Shown here one piece after another: positions 17,567 to 25,628 of a DNA stretch of 64,000 nt. A program made the translations under genes and the position numbers. The stretch's first letter is position 1; each line of letters starts with the position of its first letter. The notes beneath the pieces are model-generated. The model was given only the letters and a program-made list of their open reading frames with translations, was not told where the DNA came from and did no database searches. The DNA is from Arthrobacter ipis. GTDB lineage: Bacteria; Actinomycetota; Actinomycetes; Actinomycetales; Micrococcaceae. Location of the stretch: contig NZ_JAAOXD010000007.1 of the NCBI RefSeq assembly GCF_014694315.1, forward strand, positions 102,825 to 166,824. The letters are read 5' to 3'.

Positions 17567-19159
17567 TCAGACGAGGTTTCCGACGGCGGATTCGGCTGCC
17601 GCCCGCACCGCACCGGAGCCGACAAGCCGATCGGCGGCCTCGAGCTCCGGTGAGAGGAACCTGTCCGTGCCCGGACCGCCGACGACGGTCCGCAGCGCTT
17701 CGATTACGGCCGCCCCCGCAGGACCCGGGGTCAGCTGGCCATCGGATAGCTGCGTGCGCATGTCTATCGCCCGTGCCGAAGTCACGAGTTCGATCGCGAG
17801 AACGCGGCGGAGGTTCTCCACGGCCTTCCGGAGCTTGCGGGCGGCGTGCCAGCCCATGGACACGTGGTCCTCCTGCATGGCGGAGCTCGGGATGGAGTCG
17901 ACTGAGGCGGGCACCGCGAGCCGCTTGTTGTCCGAGACGAGCCCGGCCTGGGTGTACTGGGCGATCATGAGTCCCGAGTCCACGCCCGGATCCGCTGCCA
18001 GGAACGCCGGCAGGCCGTGCGAACGGGCCGGGTCAAGCATGCGGTCCGTGCGCCGTTCGGCGATGGAGCTAAGGTCCGCGACGGCGATGGCCAGGTAGTC
18101 GAGCACGTACGCCACCGGGGCGCCGTGGAAGTTGCCGTTGGAGCTGACCCGGCCGTCAGGCAGGACCACGGGGTTGTCGATGGCGGCCGCGAGTTCACGG
18201 GAAGCCACCAGCTCGGCGTGGTCCACCGTGTCCCGGACGGCGCCCGCGACCTGGGGGGCGCAGCGCAGTGAGTATGCGTCCTGAACACGTGAATCGCCCA
18301 CGCGGTGCGAGGCCACGATGGCCGAGTTGGACAGGACCCGGAGCATATTGTCCGCACTGGCCGCCTGGCCGGGGTGCGGCCGGAGGGCGGCGTGCAGCTC
18401 GGGCAGGAACACCTGGTCGGTGCCGAGCAGCGCCTCGACGCTGAGCGCGGCGGTGATGTCCGCCGTCGTGAGCAGTTGCCGCAGGTCCGCAATCGCCATC
18501 AGGAGCATGCCCAGCATGCCCTCGGTGCCGTTGACCAGCGCCAGCCCTTCCTTCTCGGCGAGTGTCACCGGTTCGATGCCGTGCGCGGCGAGCAGCTCAG
18601 CAACCGTGGGTCGGCCGGCGACGCCGTACAGTTCGCCGTCGGGTCCGGTCGCTTCGCCTTCGCCCATGAGGACCAGGGCGCAGTGGGACAGCGGTGCGAG
18701 GTCGCCGGAGCAGCCCAGCGAACCGAACTCCCGGACCACCGGGGTGATGCCGGCGTTGAGCACGTCCACCATGGTCTGCAGGACCACGGGCCGGACGCCG
18801 GTGCGGCCCGAGGCGAGGGTCTTGGCGCGCAGGAAAATGATGCCGCGGACCACTTCGCGTTCCACCGCGGGGCCCATGCCGGCCGCGTGGCTGCGGATCA
18901 GCGACTTCTGCAGCTGGGTGCGCAGCTCACCGGGAATGTGGCGGTTGGCCAGCGCCCCGAAGCCCGTGGAAATGCCGTACGCGGGCACGTCGCTGTGGGC
19001 CAGTTCGTCGATGTGTGCGCGGACCTTCGCGACGGTGTCCAGGGCGTCCTGTGAGATGGTCACCTTGGCGTCGTGGCGTGCGACGGCGACGAGGTCCTCA
19101 GGCGTGGCACCGCTAGCACCGAGGGTAACAGTGAGCGGTTCGTGGGTTGTAAGTGTCAT
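17567..19159 (-). CDS. hutH: Histidine ammonia-lyase
   Basis: 530 residues. It removes ammonia from L-histidine to give urocanate. The MIO prosthetic group forms from residues 150-152, which read Cys-Ser-Gly in GSLGCSGDLAPLSH rather than the more usual Ala-Ser-Gly; the Cys variant is also known in streptomycete enzymes. The catalytic Tyr is in YGISTGFGAL (Tyr61), and GTDQVFLPELHAALRPHPGQ and DAYSLRCAPQVAGAV are family signatures. Full length for the family. It is the second gene after hutU, separated by 96 bases containing a large hairpin; GTAGGAATC precedes the ATG. Confidence 0.97.
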   Translation of the reverse strand: MTLTTHEPLTVTLGASGATPEDLVAVARHDAKVTISQDALDTVAKVRAHIDELAHSDVPAYGISTGFGALANRHIPGELRTQLQKSLIRSHAAGMGPAVEREVVRGIIFLRAKTLASGRTGVRPVVLQTMVDVLNAGITPVVREFGSLGCSGDLAPLSHCALVLMGEGEATGPDGELYGVAGRPTVAELLAAHGIEPVTLAEKEGLALVNGTEGMLGMLLMAIADLRQLLTTADITAALSVEALLGTDQVFLPELHAALRPHPGQAASADNMLRVLSNSAIVASHRVGDSRVQDAYSLRCAPQVAGAVRDTVDHAELVASRELAAAIDNPVVLPDGRVSSNGNFHGAPVAYVLDYLAIAVADLSSIAERRTDRMLDPARSHGLPAFLAADPGVDSGLMIAQYTQAGLVSDNKRLAVPASVDSIPSSAMQEDHVSMGWHAARKLRKAVENLRRVLAIELVTSARAIDMRTQLSDGQLTPGPAGAAVIEALRTVVGGPGTDRFLSPELEAADRLVGSGAVRAAAESAVGNLV

Positions 19160-19180
19160 GATTCCTACTTTGTTTCTGAT

Positions 19181-19236
19181 CGATTGCTCCGTAACCGCCC
19201 TTTTGGGAGCTCAAAACGGCGGTTACGGAGCAGTCG
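19181..19236. repeat. Large inverted repeat between hutU and hutH
   Basis: Arms at 19181-19205 and 19212-19236, 25 bases each with two mismatches, around GGAGCT. On the minus transcript it begins 20 bases after the hutU stop and ends 22 bases before the hutH start. It could attenuate or process the hutUH message so that HutU and HutH are made in different amounts. The core (GTAACCGCCCTTTTGGG...) resembles the hairpins at 23185-23233 and 34380-34435. Confidence 0.85.
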
Positions 19237-19255
19237 ATGCGGGGTGGGGCGTTGG

Positions 19256-20953
19256 TTAGCGCGCTTCGTTCATGGGGATTCGGACGCCGCGTTCCTTGGC
19301 GACGTCGACGGCGCGGTCATAGCCGGCGTCGACATGCCGGATCACGCCCATGCCGGGATCGTTGGTGAGGAGCCGCTCAAGCTTCTGCGCGGCGAGATCG
19401 GTGCCGTCGGCGACGGAAACCTGGCCGGCGTGGATGGAGCGGCCGATGCCTACTCCCCCGCCGTGGTGGAGGGAAACCCAGGTGGCGCCGGAGGCGGTGT
19501 TGAGGAGGGCGTTGAGCATGGGCCAGTCCGCGATCGCGTCGGAGCCGTCGGCCATGGCTTCCGTTTCCCGGTACGGGGAGGCGACGGAGCCGGAGTCCAG
19601 GTGGTCGCGGCCGATCACGATGGGAGCCTTGACCTTGCCTTCCTTGACCAGCTGGTTGAAGAGCAGCCCGGCCTTGGCACGTTCGCCGTAGCCCAGCCAG
19701 CAAATGCGAGCCGGCAGGCCTTCGAATTCGACGCGCTCGGCGGCCGCGTCGATCCAGCGGTGCAAGTGCTGGTTCTCCGGGAAGAGCTCCTTGATGGCTT
19801 TGTCGGTGACGGCGATGTCCTCGGGATCCCCGGAGAGGGCGACCCAGCGGAACGGGCCCAGGCCCTCGCAGAACAGCGGGCGGATGTAGGCCGGGACGAA
19901 GCCGGGGAATTCGAATGCCCGGCTGTAGCCGCCCTTGCGGGCCTCGTCGCGGATGGAGTTTCCGTAGTCGAACACCTCGGCGCCGGCGTCCTGGAATTCG
20001 ACCATGGCCTGGACGTGCTTGGCCATCGATGCCTGCGCCTTCTTGGTGAAGCCCTCCGGGTCAGCCTCGGCTTCGCGGTGCCATTCGTCCACGGTGATGC
20101 CTTCCGGTAGGTAGCTCAGGGGGTCATGGGCGGAGGTCTGGTCGGTGACGATGTCGATGGTCAGCTCACCGGCCTTGTGCCGGCGAAGGAGTTCTGGGAA
20201 GACCTCGGCGGCGTTGCCCACATAGCCCACGGACCAGCCACGGCGCTCCTCCTTGGCCTTCAGGACCTTGGCGATTGCGGCGTCGAGGTCGGTCTCCACC
20301 TCGTCCAGGTAGCGCTTGCCGGCGCGGCGGCGGAGGCGGGTCTCGTCGACGTCGACGATCAGGCAGGCGCCCTCGTTCAGGGTGACGGCGAGGGGCTGGG
20401 CGCCGCCCATGCCGCCGCAGCCGCCGGTCAGTGTCAGCATGCCGGCGAGCGTGCCATTGCTGTCCCCAGTGAGCTTGCGGGCGATTGCTGCGAAAGTTTC
20501 AAACGTGCCCTGCAGGATGCCCTGCGTGCCGATATAGATCCAGGAGCCGGCCGTCATCTGCCCGTACATCATCAGGCCCTCGGCCTCGAGCCGGCGGAAT
20601 TCGGGCCACGTAGCCCAGTCGCCAACGAGGTTGGAGTTGGCCAGAAGCACGCGAGGCGCCCATTCGTTAGTGCGGAAGACGCCCACCGGCTTGCCGGACT
20701 GGACCAGCAAGGTCTCGTCCTTTTCCATGGTTTCCAGGGTGCGGGTGATGGCATCGAATGCGGCCCAGGAGCGCACGGCCCGGCCGGTTCCGCCGTAGAC
20801 CACCAGGTCATCCGGGCGTTCGGCGACCTCGGGGTCGAGGTTGTTCATGAGCATGCGCAGGGGTGCCTCGGTCTGCCAGGACTTGGCGGTGAGCTCGGTG
20901 CCTCGGGCTGCTTTGACCGGGCGGGCACCGGTGGTGAAATCGGCGGGTGCCAT
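19256..20953 (-). CDS. hutU: Urocanate hydratase
   Basis: 565 residues, the normal length for urocanase. It converts urocanate to imidazolonepropionate using tightly bound NAD+ as an electrophile. The NAD site is [19 protein letters not shown] (~176-194). The conserved catalytic-Cys segment [14 protein letters not shown] lies near residue 408, and the N-terminal [20 protein letters not shown] block is family-typical. GAAGGAG stands before the ATG. It is the first gene of the hutU-hutH unit, with a HutR-type palindrome 155 bases upstream of its start. The next pathway enzyme, HutI, is not in the window. Confidence 0.97.
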   Translation of the reverse strand: MAPADFTTGARPVKAARGTELTAKSWQTEAPLRMLMNNLDPEVAERPDDLVVYGGTGRAVRSWAAFDAITRTLETMEKDETLLVQSGKPVGVFRTNEWAPRVLLANSNLVGDWATWPEFRRLEAEGLMMYGQMTAGSWIYIGTQGILQGTFETFAAIARKLTGDSNGTLAGMLTLTGGCGGMGGAQPLAVTLNEGACLIVDVDETRLRRRAGKRYLDEVETDLDAAIAKVLKAKEERRGWSVGYVGNAAEVFPELLRRHKAGELTIDIVTDQTSAHDPLSYLPEGITVDEWHREAEADPEGFTKKAQASMAKHVQAMVEFQDAGAEVFDYGNSIRDEARKGGYSRAFEFPGFVPAYIRPLFCEGLGPFRWVALSGDPEDIAVTDKAIKELFPENQHLHRWIDAAAERVEFEGLPARICWLGYGERAKAGLLFNQLVKEGKVKAPIVIGRDHLDSGSVASPYRETEAMADGSDAIADWPMLNALLNTASGATWVSLHHGGGVGIGRSIHAGQVSVADGTDLAAQKLERLLTNDPGMGVIRHVDAGYDRAVDVAKERGVRIPMNEAR

Positions 20954-21031
20954 GGTGGCTCCTTCGTATCGCGGGAATGTGTTGTATCGCTGTTGAGTGT
21001 GTTGCGGAATGCTGTGTTGTTAGGGAAATCG

Positions 21032-21060
21032 TGAATCGAGCGAAAGTGCTTCTGTATCAA
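21032..21060 (-). promoter_or_regulatory. Possible hutU promoter
   Basis: Reading the minus strand: TTGATA (21060-21055), a 17-base spacer, then GATTCA (21037-21032). This places a transcription start about 70-80 bases before the hutU ATG. The -10 match is modest. The candidate operator at 21108-21123 lies about 50 bases upstream of the -35, a position more usual for activation. Confidence 0.35.
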
Positions 21061-21107
21061 CTAAAGCCCCTTCTGAGCGGGCCAGACAGGGGTTTCCGGC
21101 GGGTGCT

Positions 21108-21123
21108 GTCCGGTATTCCAGAC
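21108..21123. promoter_or_regulatory. Candidate HutR operator upstream of hutU
   Basis: GTCCGGTATTCCAGAC, 12 of 16 positions palindromic. It lies between the hutU start (20953) and the stop of the IclR-type regulator gene (21192). It is the best copy of the shared motif found also at 11858, 22075 and 22143, and its core fits the TCTGwwATwCCAGA palindrome I recall for corynebacterial HutR (from memory). Confidence 0.75.
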
Positions 21124-21191
21124 CCCACTGGGTAGCAGGTGAGGGCGGTGCCGGCGCCGGGAACGCCCTGTGCTGCGACCTGCTTGGGCTG

Positions 21192-22016
21192 TTACTTCGA
21201 TGGGCGGCCGTGGATGCGCACCGAGAGTTCATCGGCGACCTTTTGCACGCGGGCGGCGAGCACCGGCCACTGGTCTTCCGGCAGCTTGTCCTCGAGGAAC
21301 GTGACGGCGACTGCCGCCGTCGGCCATCCAAGATGATCGGTGACCGCGGCGGCTATGGAGCCAAAGCCGGGTGTCACCTCACCGTGTTCCGTGGCGTATC
21401 CACGCTGCCGCACCCGGTCAAGGTGCGACGACAGCGCGGAGTACTTCATGATGGCGCCCTCCACCTCGTGCCGGGCACTGAAGGCGGCGGCGTTCGGATA
21501 GAGCGCACGGACCTGGGACTTCGGCAGCGCGGCAAGGATGGCACGGCCGCTGGCGGTGAGGTGGCTCGGCAGCCGGACGCCAACGTCGGTCACGAGGGAC
21601 GGCCGGTTCTTGGCCCTCTCCTCCACGATGTAGAGCACATCCCGTCCGTGCAGGACCGCCAGGTGTGCACTTTCGCCAAGGACATCAACGAGTGATGCCA
21701 GCATGGGCCGCCCAAGCCGAGACAGCGGTTCCTGCCGCGAGTACGCGGAACTGAGCTCGAAGGCGCTGATGCCGAGGCCGTACCGCTGTTCCTCGTGCAA
21801 ATGCAGGACAAAGCCGTTCGCCTCCATGACGCCAAGGAGGTGGTACACACTTGAGCGGGGCAGTCCCAAGGCCGTGGCAATGTTCGACGCCGCCATCGGC
21901 CCGCGCTTGGAACCCAACAGTTTGAGGATCCGCAAGGTATTTTCGGCCGCTGGAACTTTCGCCTTGACTGCTGATTCCGGCCGCTTTGCCGCCGTTGCGG
22001 CCATCGTGCCTGCCAT
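21192..22016 (-). CDS. hutR: IclR-family regulator, probable HutR
   Basis: 274 residues. The N-terminal winged helix (~22-90: AENTLRILKLLGSKRGPMAA, then IATALGLPRSSVYHLLGVME as the HTH) is followed by the IclR effector-binding GAF-like domain (LVTDVGVRLPSHLTASGRAILAALP; RQRGYATEHGEVTPGFGSIAAAV). It lies directly upstream of hutU in the same orientation. Motif-matching palindromes occur before hutU, before hutG and twice in its own upstream region. IclR-type control of hut genes (HutR) is known in corynebacteria. Whether it activates or represses cannot be read from sequence. Confidence 0.85.
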   Translation of the reverse strand: MAGTMAATAAKRPESAVKAKVPAAENTLRILKLLGSKRGPMAASNIATALGLPRSSVYHLLGVMEANGFVLHLHEEQRYGLGISAFELSSAYSRQEPLSRLGRPMLASLVDVLGESAHLAVLHGRDVLYIVEERAKNRPSLVTDVGVRLPSHLTASGRAILAALPKSQVRALYPNAAAFSARHEVEGAIMKYSALSSHLDRVRQRGYATEHGEVTPGFGSIAAAVTDHLGWPTAAVAVTFLEDKLPEDQWPVLAARVQKVADELSVRIHGRPSK

Positions 22017-22074
22017 ATGTCCTCCGGGCCTCGCCGTTAGGCGGTCTATCTGTCTTCAGGTATCGCCGAACGGT

Positions 22075-22090
22075 GTCCGGTATCCCGTAC
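22075..22090. promoter_or_regulatory. Candidate HutR site, partial match
   Basis: GTCCGGTATCCCGTAC lies 58 bases upstream of the hutR start. It keeps the left half and centre of the 16-base palindrome but deviates at the right end. With the copy at 22143-22158 it also forms a 13-base inverted repeat across 60 bases, which would suit looping or cooperative binding. Confidence 0.55.
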
Positions 22091-22142
22091 TTAAAGTTTG
22101 CGCCCAGCCCGCTGACTACAAACCCCCTCCAGAAGCGCATCT

Positions 22143-22158
22143 GTCTGGGATACCGGAC
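22143..22158. promoter_or_regulatory. Candidate HutR site near the SDR start
   Basis: GTCTGGGATACCGGAC matches the reverse complement of the hutU site at 15 of 16 positions. It lies between divergent hutR and the SDR gene, 64 bases before the latter's start, so it may control either or both. Confidence 0.65.
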
Positions 22159-22222
22159 ATCTCCAGACGCGCCCGCACACAGCCCGCCCATCATCCCCCT
22201 TTCCCGCGCACGGAGGTAGCGT

Positions 22223-23146
22223 TTGTCCATGGAATCTCCGCTCAACGGCAAGGTAGCTCTGGTTGCCGGGGCCACGCGAGGGGCAGGCCGCGGTACCGCC
22301 GTGGCCCTTGGTGAGGCCGGGGCGGTGGTCTACTGCACCGGGCGCACCACCAGGCGCCAGACGTCCGACTATCGTCGCCCCGAAACCATTGAAGAAACCG
22401 CCGCTATGGTCAGTGCGGCCGGCGGAACCGGCATCGCAGTGGCAGTGGACCATTTCAACGCTGCGGAGGTGGAAACGCTGGTCCGTCGTATAGACGGCGA
22501 GCACGGCCGGCTGGACATCCTGGTGAACGACATTTGGGGCGGCGAGAACCTCATCCAGTGGAACACGCCCCTGTGGGAACACGAGCTTGACGGCGGTTTG
22601 CGGATGCTGCACGGTGCCGTCGACACGCACCTGATCACCAGCCACTTCGCGCTGCCGCTCCTCATCCGCCGGCCGGGAGGACTGGTGGTGGAAATGACGG
22701 ACGGAACTCGAGAGTACAACGCAGCGCATTACCGGCTCTCCGCGTTTTACGATCTCGCCAAGTCCGCCGTCCTGCGGCTCGCCTTCAGCCAGGCCGAGGA
22801 GCTGAAGGCCTTCGGGTGCACGGCCGTGGCACTGACGCCGGGCTGGATGCGCTCGGAAATGATGCTCGAACACTACGGCGCGACCGAAGCCAATTGGCGC
22901 GAGGCGGCCGCCACGAATGCGCACTTCGCCGCCATCTCCGAAAGCCCGCGCTTTGTGGGCCGGGCGGTCGCCGCCCTCGCCGCCGACCCTGACGTGCACC
23001 GCCGGACCGGCGGCACCTTCTCCTCCGGCGGGCTTGCGCAGGAATACGGCTTTACCGACGTGGACGGCTCCCGGCCAGACTGCTGGCGCTATCTGGAGGA
23101 GATCCAGGAGGCCGGGCTGCCGGCTGACGCGACCGGGTATCGCTGA
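22223..23146 (+). CDS. SDR-family oxidoreductase
   Basis: 307 residues. The cofactor site is VAGATRGAGRGTAVALGEAG, with VVYCTGR after beta-2 suggesting NADP(H). The active-site Tyr/Lys are in FYDLAKSAVLRL and the Asn region is DILVNDIWGGENL. Longer than classical SDRs because of an insert after the N-terminal Rossmann half (TTRRQTSDYRRPETIEETAAMV). The start is the TTG at 22223, six bases after GGAGG; an ATG two codons later is the alternative. Substrate unknown. It is divergent from hutR with HutR-like sites between them, so it may belong to the histidine regulon, but it is no known hut enzyme. Confidence 0.88.
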   Translation: MSMESPLNGKVALVAGATRGAGRGTAVALGEAGAVVYCTGRTTRRQTSDYRRPETIEETAAMVSAAGGTGIAVAVDHFNAAEVETLVRRIDGEHGRLDILVNDIWGGENLIQWNTPLWEHELDGGLRMLHGAVDTHLITSHFALPLLIRRPGGLVVEMTDGTREYNAAHYRLSAFYDLAKSAVLRLAFSQAEELKAFGCTAVALTPGWMRSEMMLEHYGATEANWREAAATNAHFAAISESPRFVGRAVAALAADPDVHRRTGGTFSSGGLAQEYGFTDVDGSRPDCWRYLEEIQEAGLPADATGYR

Positions 23147-23184
23147 GGCAGGCCAGGGCGGGGCGCTTTTCAGAGGCGTGCGAA

Positions 23185-23233
23185 CTGGCAGGTAACGCCC
23201 TCAAAACCGGGATTTGAGGGCATTACCCGCCAG
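23185..23233. repeat. Inverted repeat downstream of the SDR gene
   Basis: Arms at 23185-23205 and 23213-23233, 21 bases each with two pairs that are G-U in RNA, around a seven-base loop. It begins 38 bases after the SDR stop and shares the GGTAACGCCC / GGGC..TTACC arm pattern with the hairpins at 19181 and 34380. Probable terminator or REP-like element. Confidence 0.75.
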
Positions 23234-23376
23234 GTCGCGCCAAAAATTCCGAGCGCCGGTCTGAAGCCGCACAGTCTGAAATCGAAGACACCAAGACCCC
23301 GTGAGCCTCATCACAGCTCGGGTAGACGTGGTCTGCTGGATAGCGATCCCCCTCCCAATGACGAGAAGGTATTGGC

Positions 23377-24870
23377 ATGCAACAAGCCCAAACAAGAGAT
23401 GAATTGGCGCCCCTAAGCGGGACCGGAACGGCACGTACCGCCGTTGGAGCCGCCGTCGAAACCGTTCTGAACCGCGGACTCAACGTCCGCCACATCCGCT
23501 TCATGGCACTGGGCTCCGCCATCGGCACCGGCCTGTTCTACGGTTCGGCCTCAGCCATCCAAAAAGCCGGCCCCGCCGTGCTGTTCGCCTACATGATCGG
23601 CGGCGCCGCCGTGTTTATGGTGATGCGCGCCCTTGGGGAGATGGCAGTACGGCATCCGGTCTCGGGATCCTTCGGGCAGTACGCCAGCCGCTATCTTGGC
23701 CCGCTGGCCGGATTCGTGACCGGCTGGACCTACGTCTTCGAGATGGCGATCGTGGCCATCGCCGACGTCACCGCGTTCAGCATCTACATGGGCTTCTGGT
23801 TCCCGTCCGTGGAGCGGTGGGTCTGGATCCTGGCCATCATCTTCGTTCTCGCGGCGCTGAATCTGCTGAGCGTGAAGGTCTTCGGCGAACTCGAATTCTG
23901 GTTCACGCTGGTCAAGGTTGCAGCAATTATCGCCATGATCGCGGGCGGAGCGGCCATCCTCGCGTTCGGCTTCCAGAACGGTGACGCCTCAGCCGCCCCG
24001 GGCCTGGGCAACCTCGTGGAGCACGGCGGCCTGTTCCCGAACGGCTTCGAGGGGCTCCTGGCCTCGTTCGCCGTCGTCATGTTCGCCTTCGGCGGGATTG
24101 AAACCATCGGCATCACGGCTGGGGAAGCAGCCGACCCCAAGAAGGTCATCCCGAAGGCCGTCAACACCGTGCCGGTCCGGGTCCTGCTGTTCTACGTGCT
24201 GACCCTCGGAGTGCTGATGAGCCTCTTTCCGTGGAATGAGATCGGCAGCAACGGCAGTCCGTTCGTCCAGATCTTCAGCGGCCTCGGCATTCCCGCTGCA
24301 CCCCACATCCTCAACGCCGTAGTGATAACCGCCGCACTGTCCGCCATCAACAGCGACATCTTTGGCGCCGGGCGGATCCTCTTCGGTCTGGCCAAGCAGG
24401 GCCACGCCCCGCAGAGCTTCGGACGGGTGTCGCGGCATGGCGTGCCGTGGATGACTGTGGTGATGATGACCGGAATCCTGCTGGTGGGAGTGGTTCTGAA
24501 TGCGCTCATCCCGGAAGATGTCTTCCTGCTCATAGCCTCCATCGCCACCTTCGCCACGGTCTGGGTGTGGGTCATGATTCTCGCTTCGCACGTGGCGATG
24601 AAACGCGAGATCGCCCGGAATGGCCTGCCGGCGTCGGAATTCCCCTCCCCTTGGTGGCCGGCGGCGTCCGTCCTCACGATCGCCTTCATGGGACTGGTGA
24701 TCGCGGTGCTTGGTTTCTTCGAGGACACCCGGGTGGCCCTCTATGTGGGGGCTGTGTGGCTGGGGCTGCTGGTTGCCGCCTACCGGCTTTGGGTCAGGGG
24801 CAACGGACGACGCCGGGCCCACCTTAAGGACGAGACCTCACCACTGCCCGTGGTCGCCGAAACTGAGTAG
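23377..24870 (+). CDS. Amino-acid permease, APC superfamily
   Basis: 497 residues with 12 hydrophobic segments. AAT-type signatures: [21 protein letters not shown] at the first helix (unwound GSAIGTGLF), [43 protein letters not shown] and [20 protein letters not shown]. This group carries histidine, proline, GABA or aromatic amino acids in symport with protons. Given the neighbouring hut genes, histidine (a HutT role) is a reasonable guess but not proven, and no clear HutR palindrome was found within the 200 bases before its ATG. Confidence 0.92.
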   Translation: MQQAQTRDELAPLSGTGTARTAVGAAVETVLNRGLNVRHIRFMALGSAIGTGLFYGSASAIQKAGPAVLFAYMIGGAAVFMVMRALGEMAVRHPVSGSFGQYASRYLGPLAGFVTGWTYVFEMAIVAIADVTAFSIYMGFWFPSVERWVWILAIIFVLAALNLLSVKVFGELEFWFTLVKVAAIIAMIAGGAAILAFGFQNGDASAAPGLGNLVEHGGLFPNGFEGLLASFAVVMFAFGGIETIGITAGEAADPKKVIPKAVNTVPVRVLLFYVLTLGVLMSLFPWNEIGSNGSPFVQIFSGLGIPAAPHILNAVVITAALSAINSDIFGAGRILFGLAKQGHAPQSFGRVSRHGVPWMTVVMMTGILLVGVVLNALIPEDVFLLIASIATFATVWVWVMILASHVAMKREIARNGLPASEFPSPWWPAASVLTIAFMGLVIAVLGFFEDTRVALYVGAVWLGLLVAAYRLWVRGNGRRRAHLKDETSPLPVVAETE

Positions 24871-24995
24871 GATTTCCGCGAAAATGCCGCTCCAGGCTGG
24901 AATTCGCGAAAACAAGTAGTAAAAATAGGAAAAGACAGGTACTCGACGCCTGTTACGCGAGTGCATGGTGTGATAAATGAGGTACATGTTACCCG

Positions 24996-25023
24996 TGTGA
25001 CGCATGTGATTGCTCCCTAGAGT
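24996..25023 (+). promoter_or_regulatory. Possible promoter for the small gene pair
   Basis: TGTGAC (24996-25001), a 16-base spacer and TAGAGT (25018-25023) in the 257-base gap before the small gene at 25128. A perfect 12-base palindrome CCAGCCGGCTGG at 25037-25048 lies just downstream, where it could act as an operator. Both calls are by eye only. Confidence 0.35.
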
Positions 25024-25127
25024 GGACTACACGGTGCCAGCCGGCTGGGCTATATATCCCGGATGACGTACCGGCCCCGCGCCGCCAGTGATTCGACGAT
25101 TGGTCACACTGTGAAGGAGTGGTCCTC

Positions 25128-25382
25128 ATGTTGGAAATCCAGGCCGGGGCGCCGGCACAAAATGTTCAATCCGGGCGGTTGTCCGGCTTCCTGGCCCAGA
25201 CGCTGCAGCGGGCGCGCACGGCCGCTGTTCCCTACAAGATCGGCGACGTTCTGCTGGGCGACGATCCGTTCAACGGCAGGCGGGAAGGCACTGTGGTGGT
25301 CAAGAACGGCCGGTCGATCGGGATCCGGTCCTCGGACCGGGTGTACTTCTACGACCACCGGCAACTGAGGCGGCCGGACTAG
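25128..25382 (+). CDS. Small hypothetical protein
   Basis: 84 residues from an ATG eight bases after AAGGAG; not recognised. The N-terminal half is helical and polar (SGRLSGFLAQTLQRARTAA). The C-terminal half reads as a small beta domain (YKIGDVLLGDDPFNGRREGTVVVKNGRSIGIRSSDRVYFYDH). It is followed 47 bases later by an excisionase-like HTH gene in the same direction, so the two are probably co-transcribed. Confidence 0.7.
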   Translation: MLEIQAGAPAQNVQSGRLSGFLAQTLQRARTAAVPYKIGDVLLGDDPFNGRREGTVVVKNGRSIGIRSSDRVYFYDHRQLRRPD

Positions 25383-25429
25383 GCGGGTCATCCCGCCAGT
25401 CCAGCCGACGACCAACAGGAGCCGATTCC

Positions 25430-25624
25430 ATGTCCATCGCCAACCTGCCAACTGCCTATCTCACCATTGCCGAGGTGGCCGCGGCCCTGCGACTTTCCAA
25501 AATGACCGTCTACCGGATGGTCCGGGCCGGAACCCTTGCGGCGGACCGGTTCGGCAAGTCCTACCGCGTGCCGGAGTCCGCCGTGGAGGAGTACATCCGG
25601 GCCTCAGGCAACCCGGCTGGCTGA
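25430..25624 (+). CDS. Excisionase/MerR-type small HTH DNA-binding protein
   Basis: 64 residues. Nearly the whole protein is one winged-helix HTH of the DNA-binding domain, excisionase type: YLTIAEVAAALRLSKMTVYRMVRAG (helix-turn-helix), then TLAADRFGKSYRVPESAVEEYI (wing and last helix). BldC and phage Xis have this fold; in actinobacterial chromosomes stand-alone copies act as developmental or stress regulators rather than excisionases. No integrase or attachment site is nearby. AGGAG precedes the ATG. Confidence 0.85.
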   Translation: MSIANLPTAYLTIAEVAAALRLSKMTVYRMVRAGTLAADRFGKSYRVPESAVEEYIRASGNPAG

Positions 25625-25628
25625 AAGC

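Noticed and set aside
25430..25624. The excisionase-type HTH gene as evidence of a prophage or integrated element.
   Set aside because: No integrase, phage genes, direct-repeat attachment sites or tRNA are near; stand-alone genes of this type are normal chromosomal regulators.
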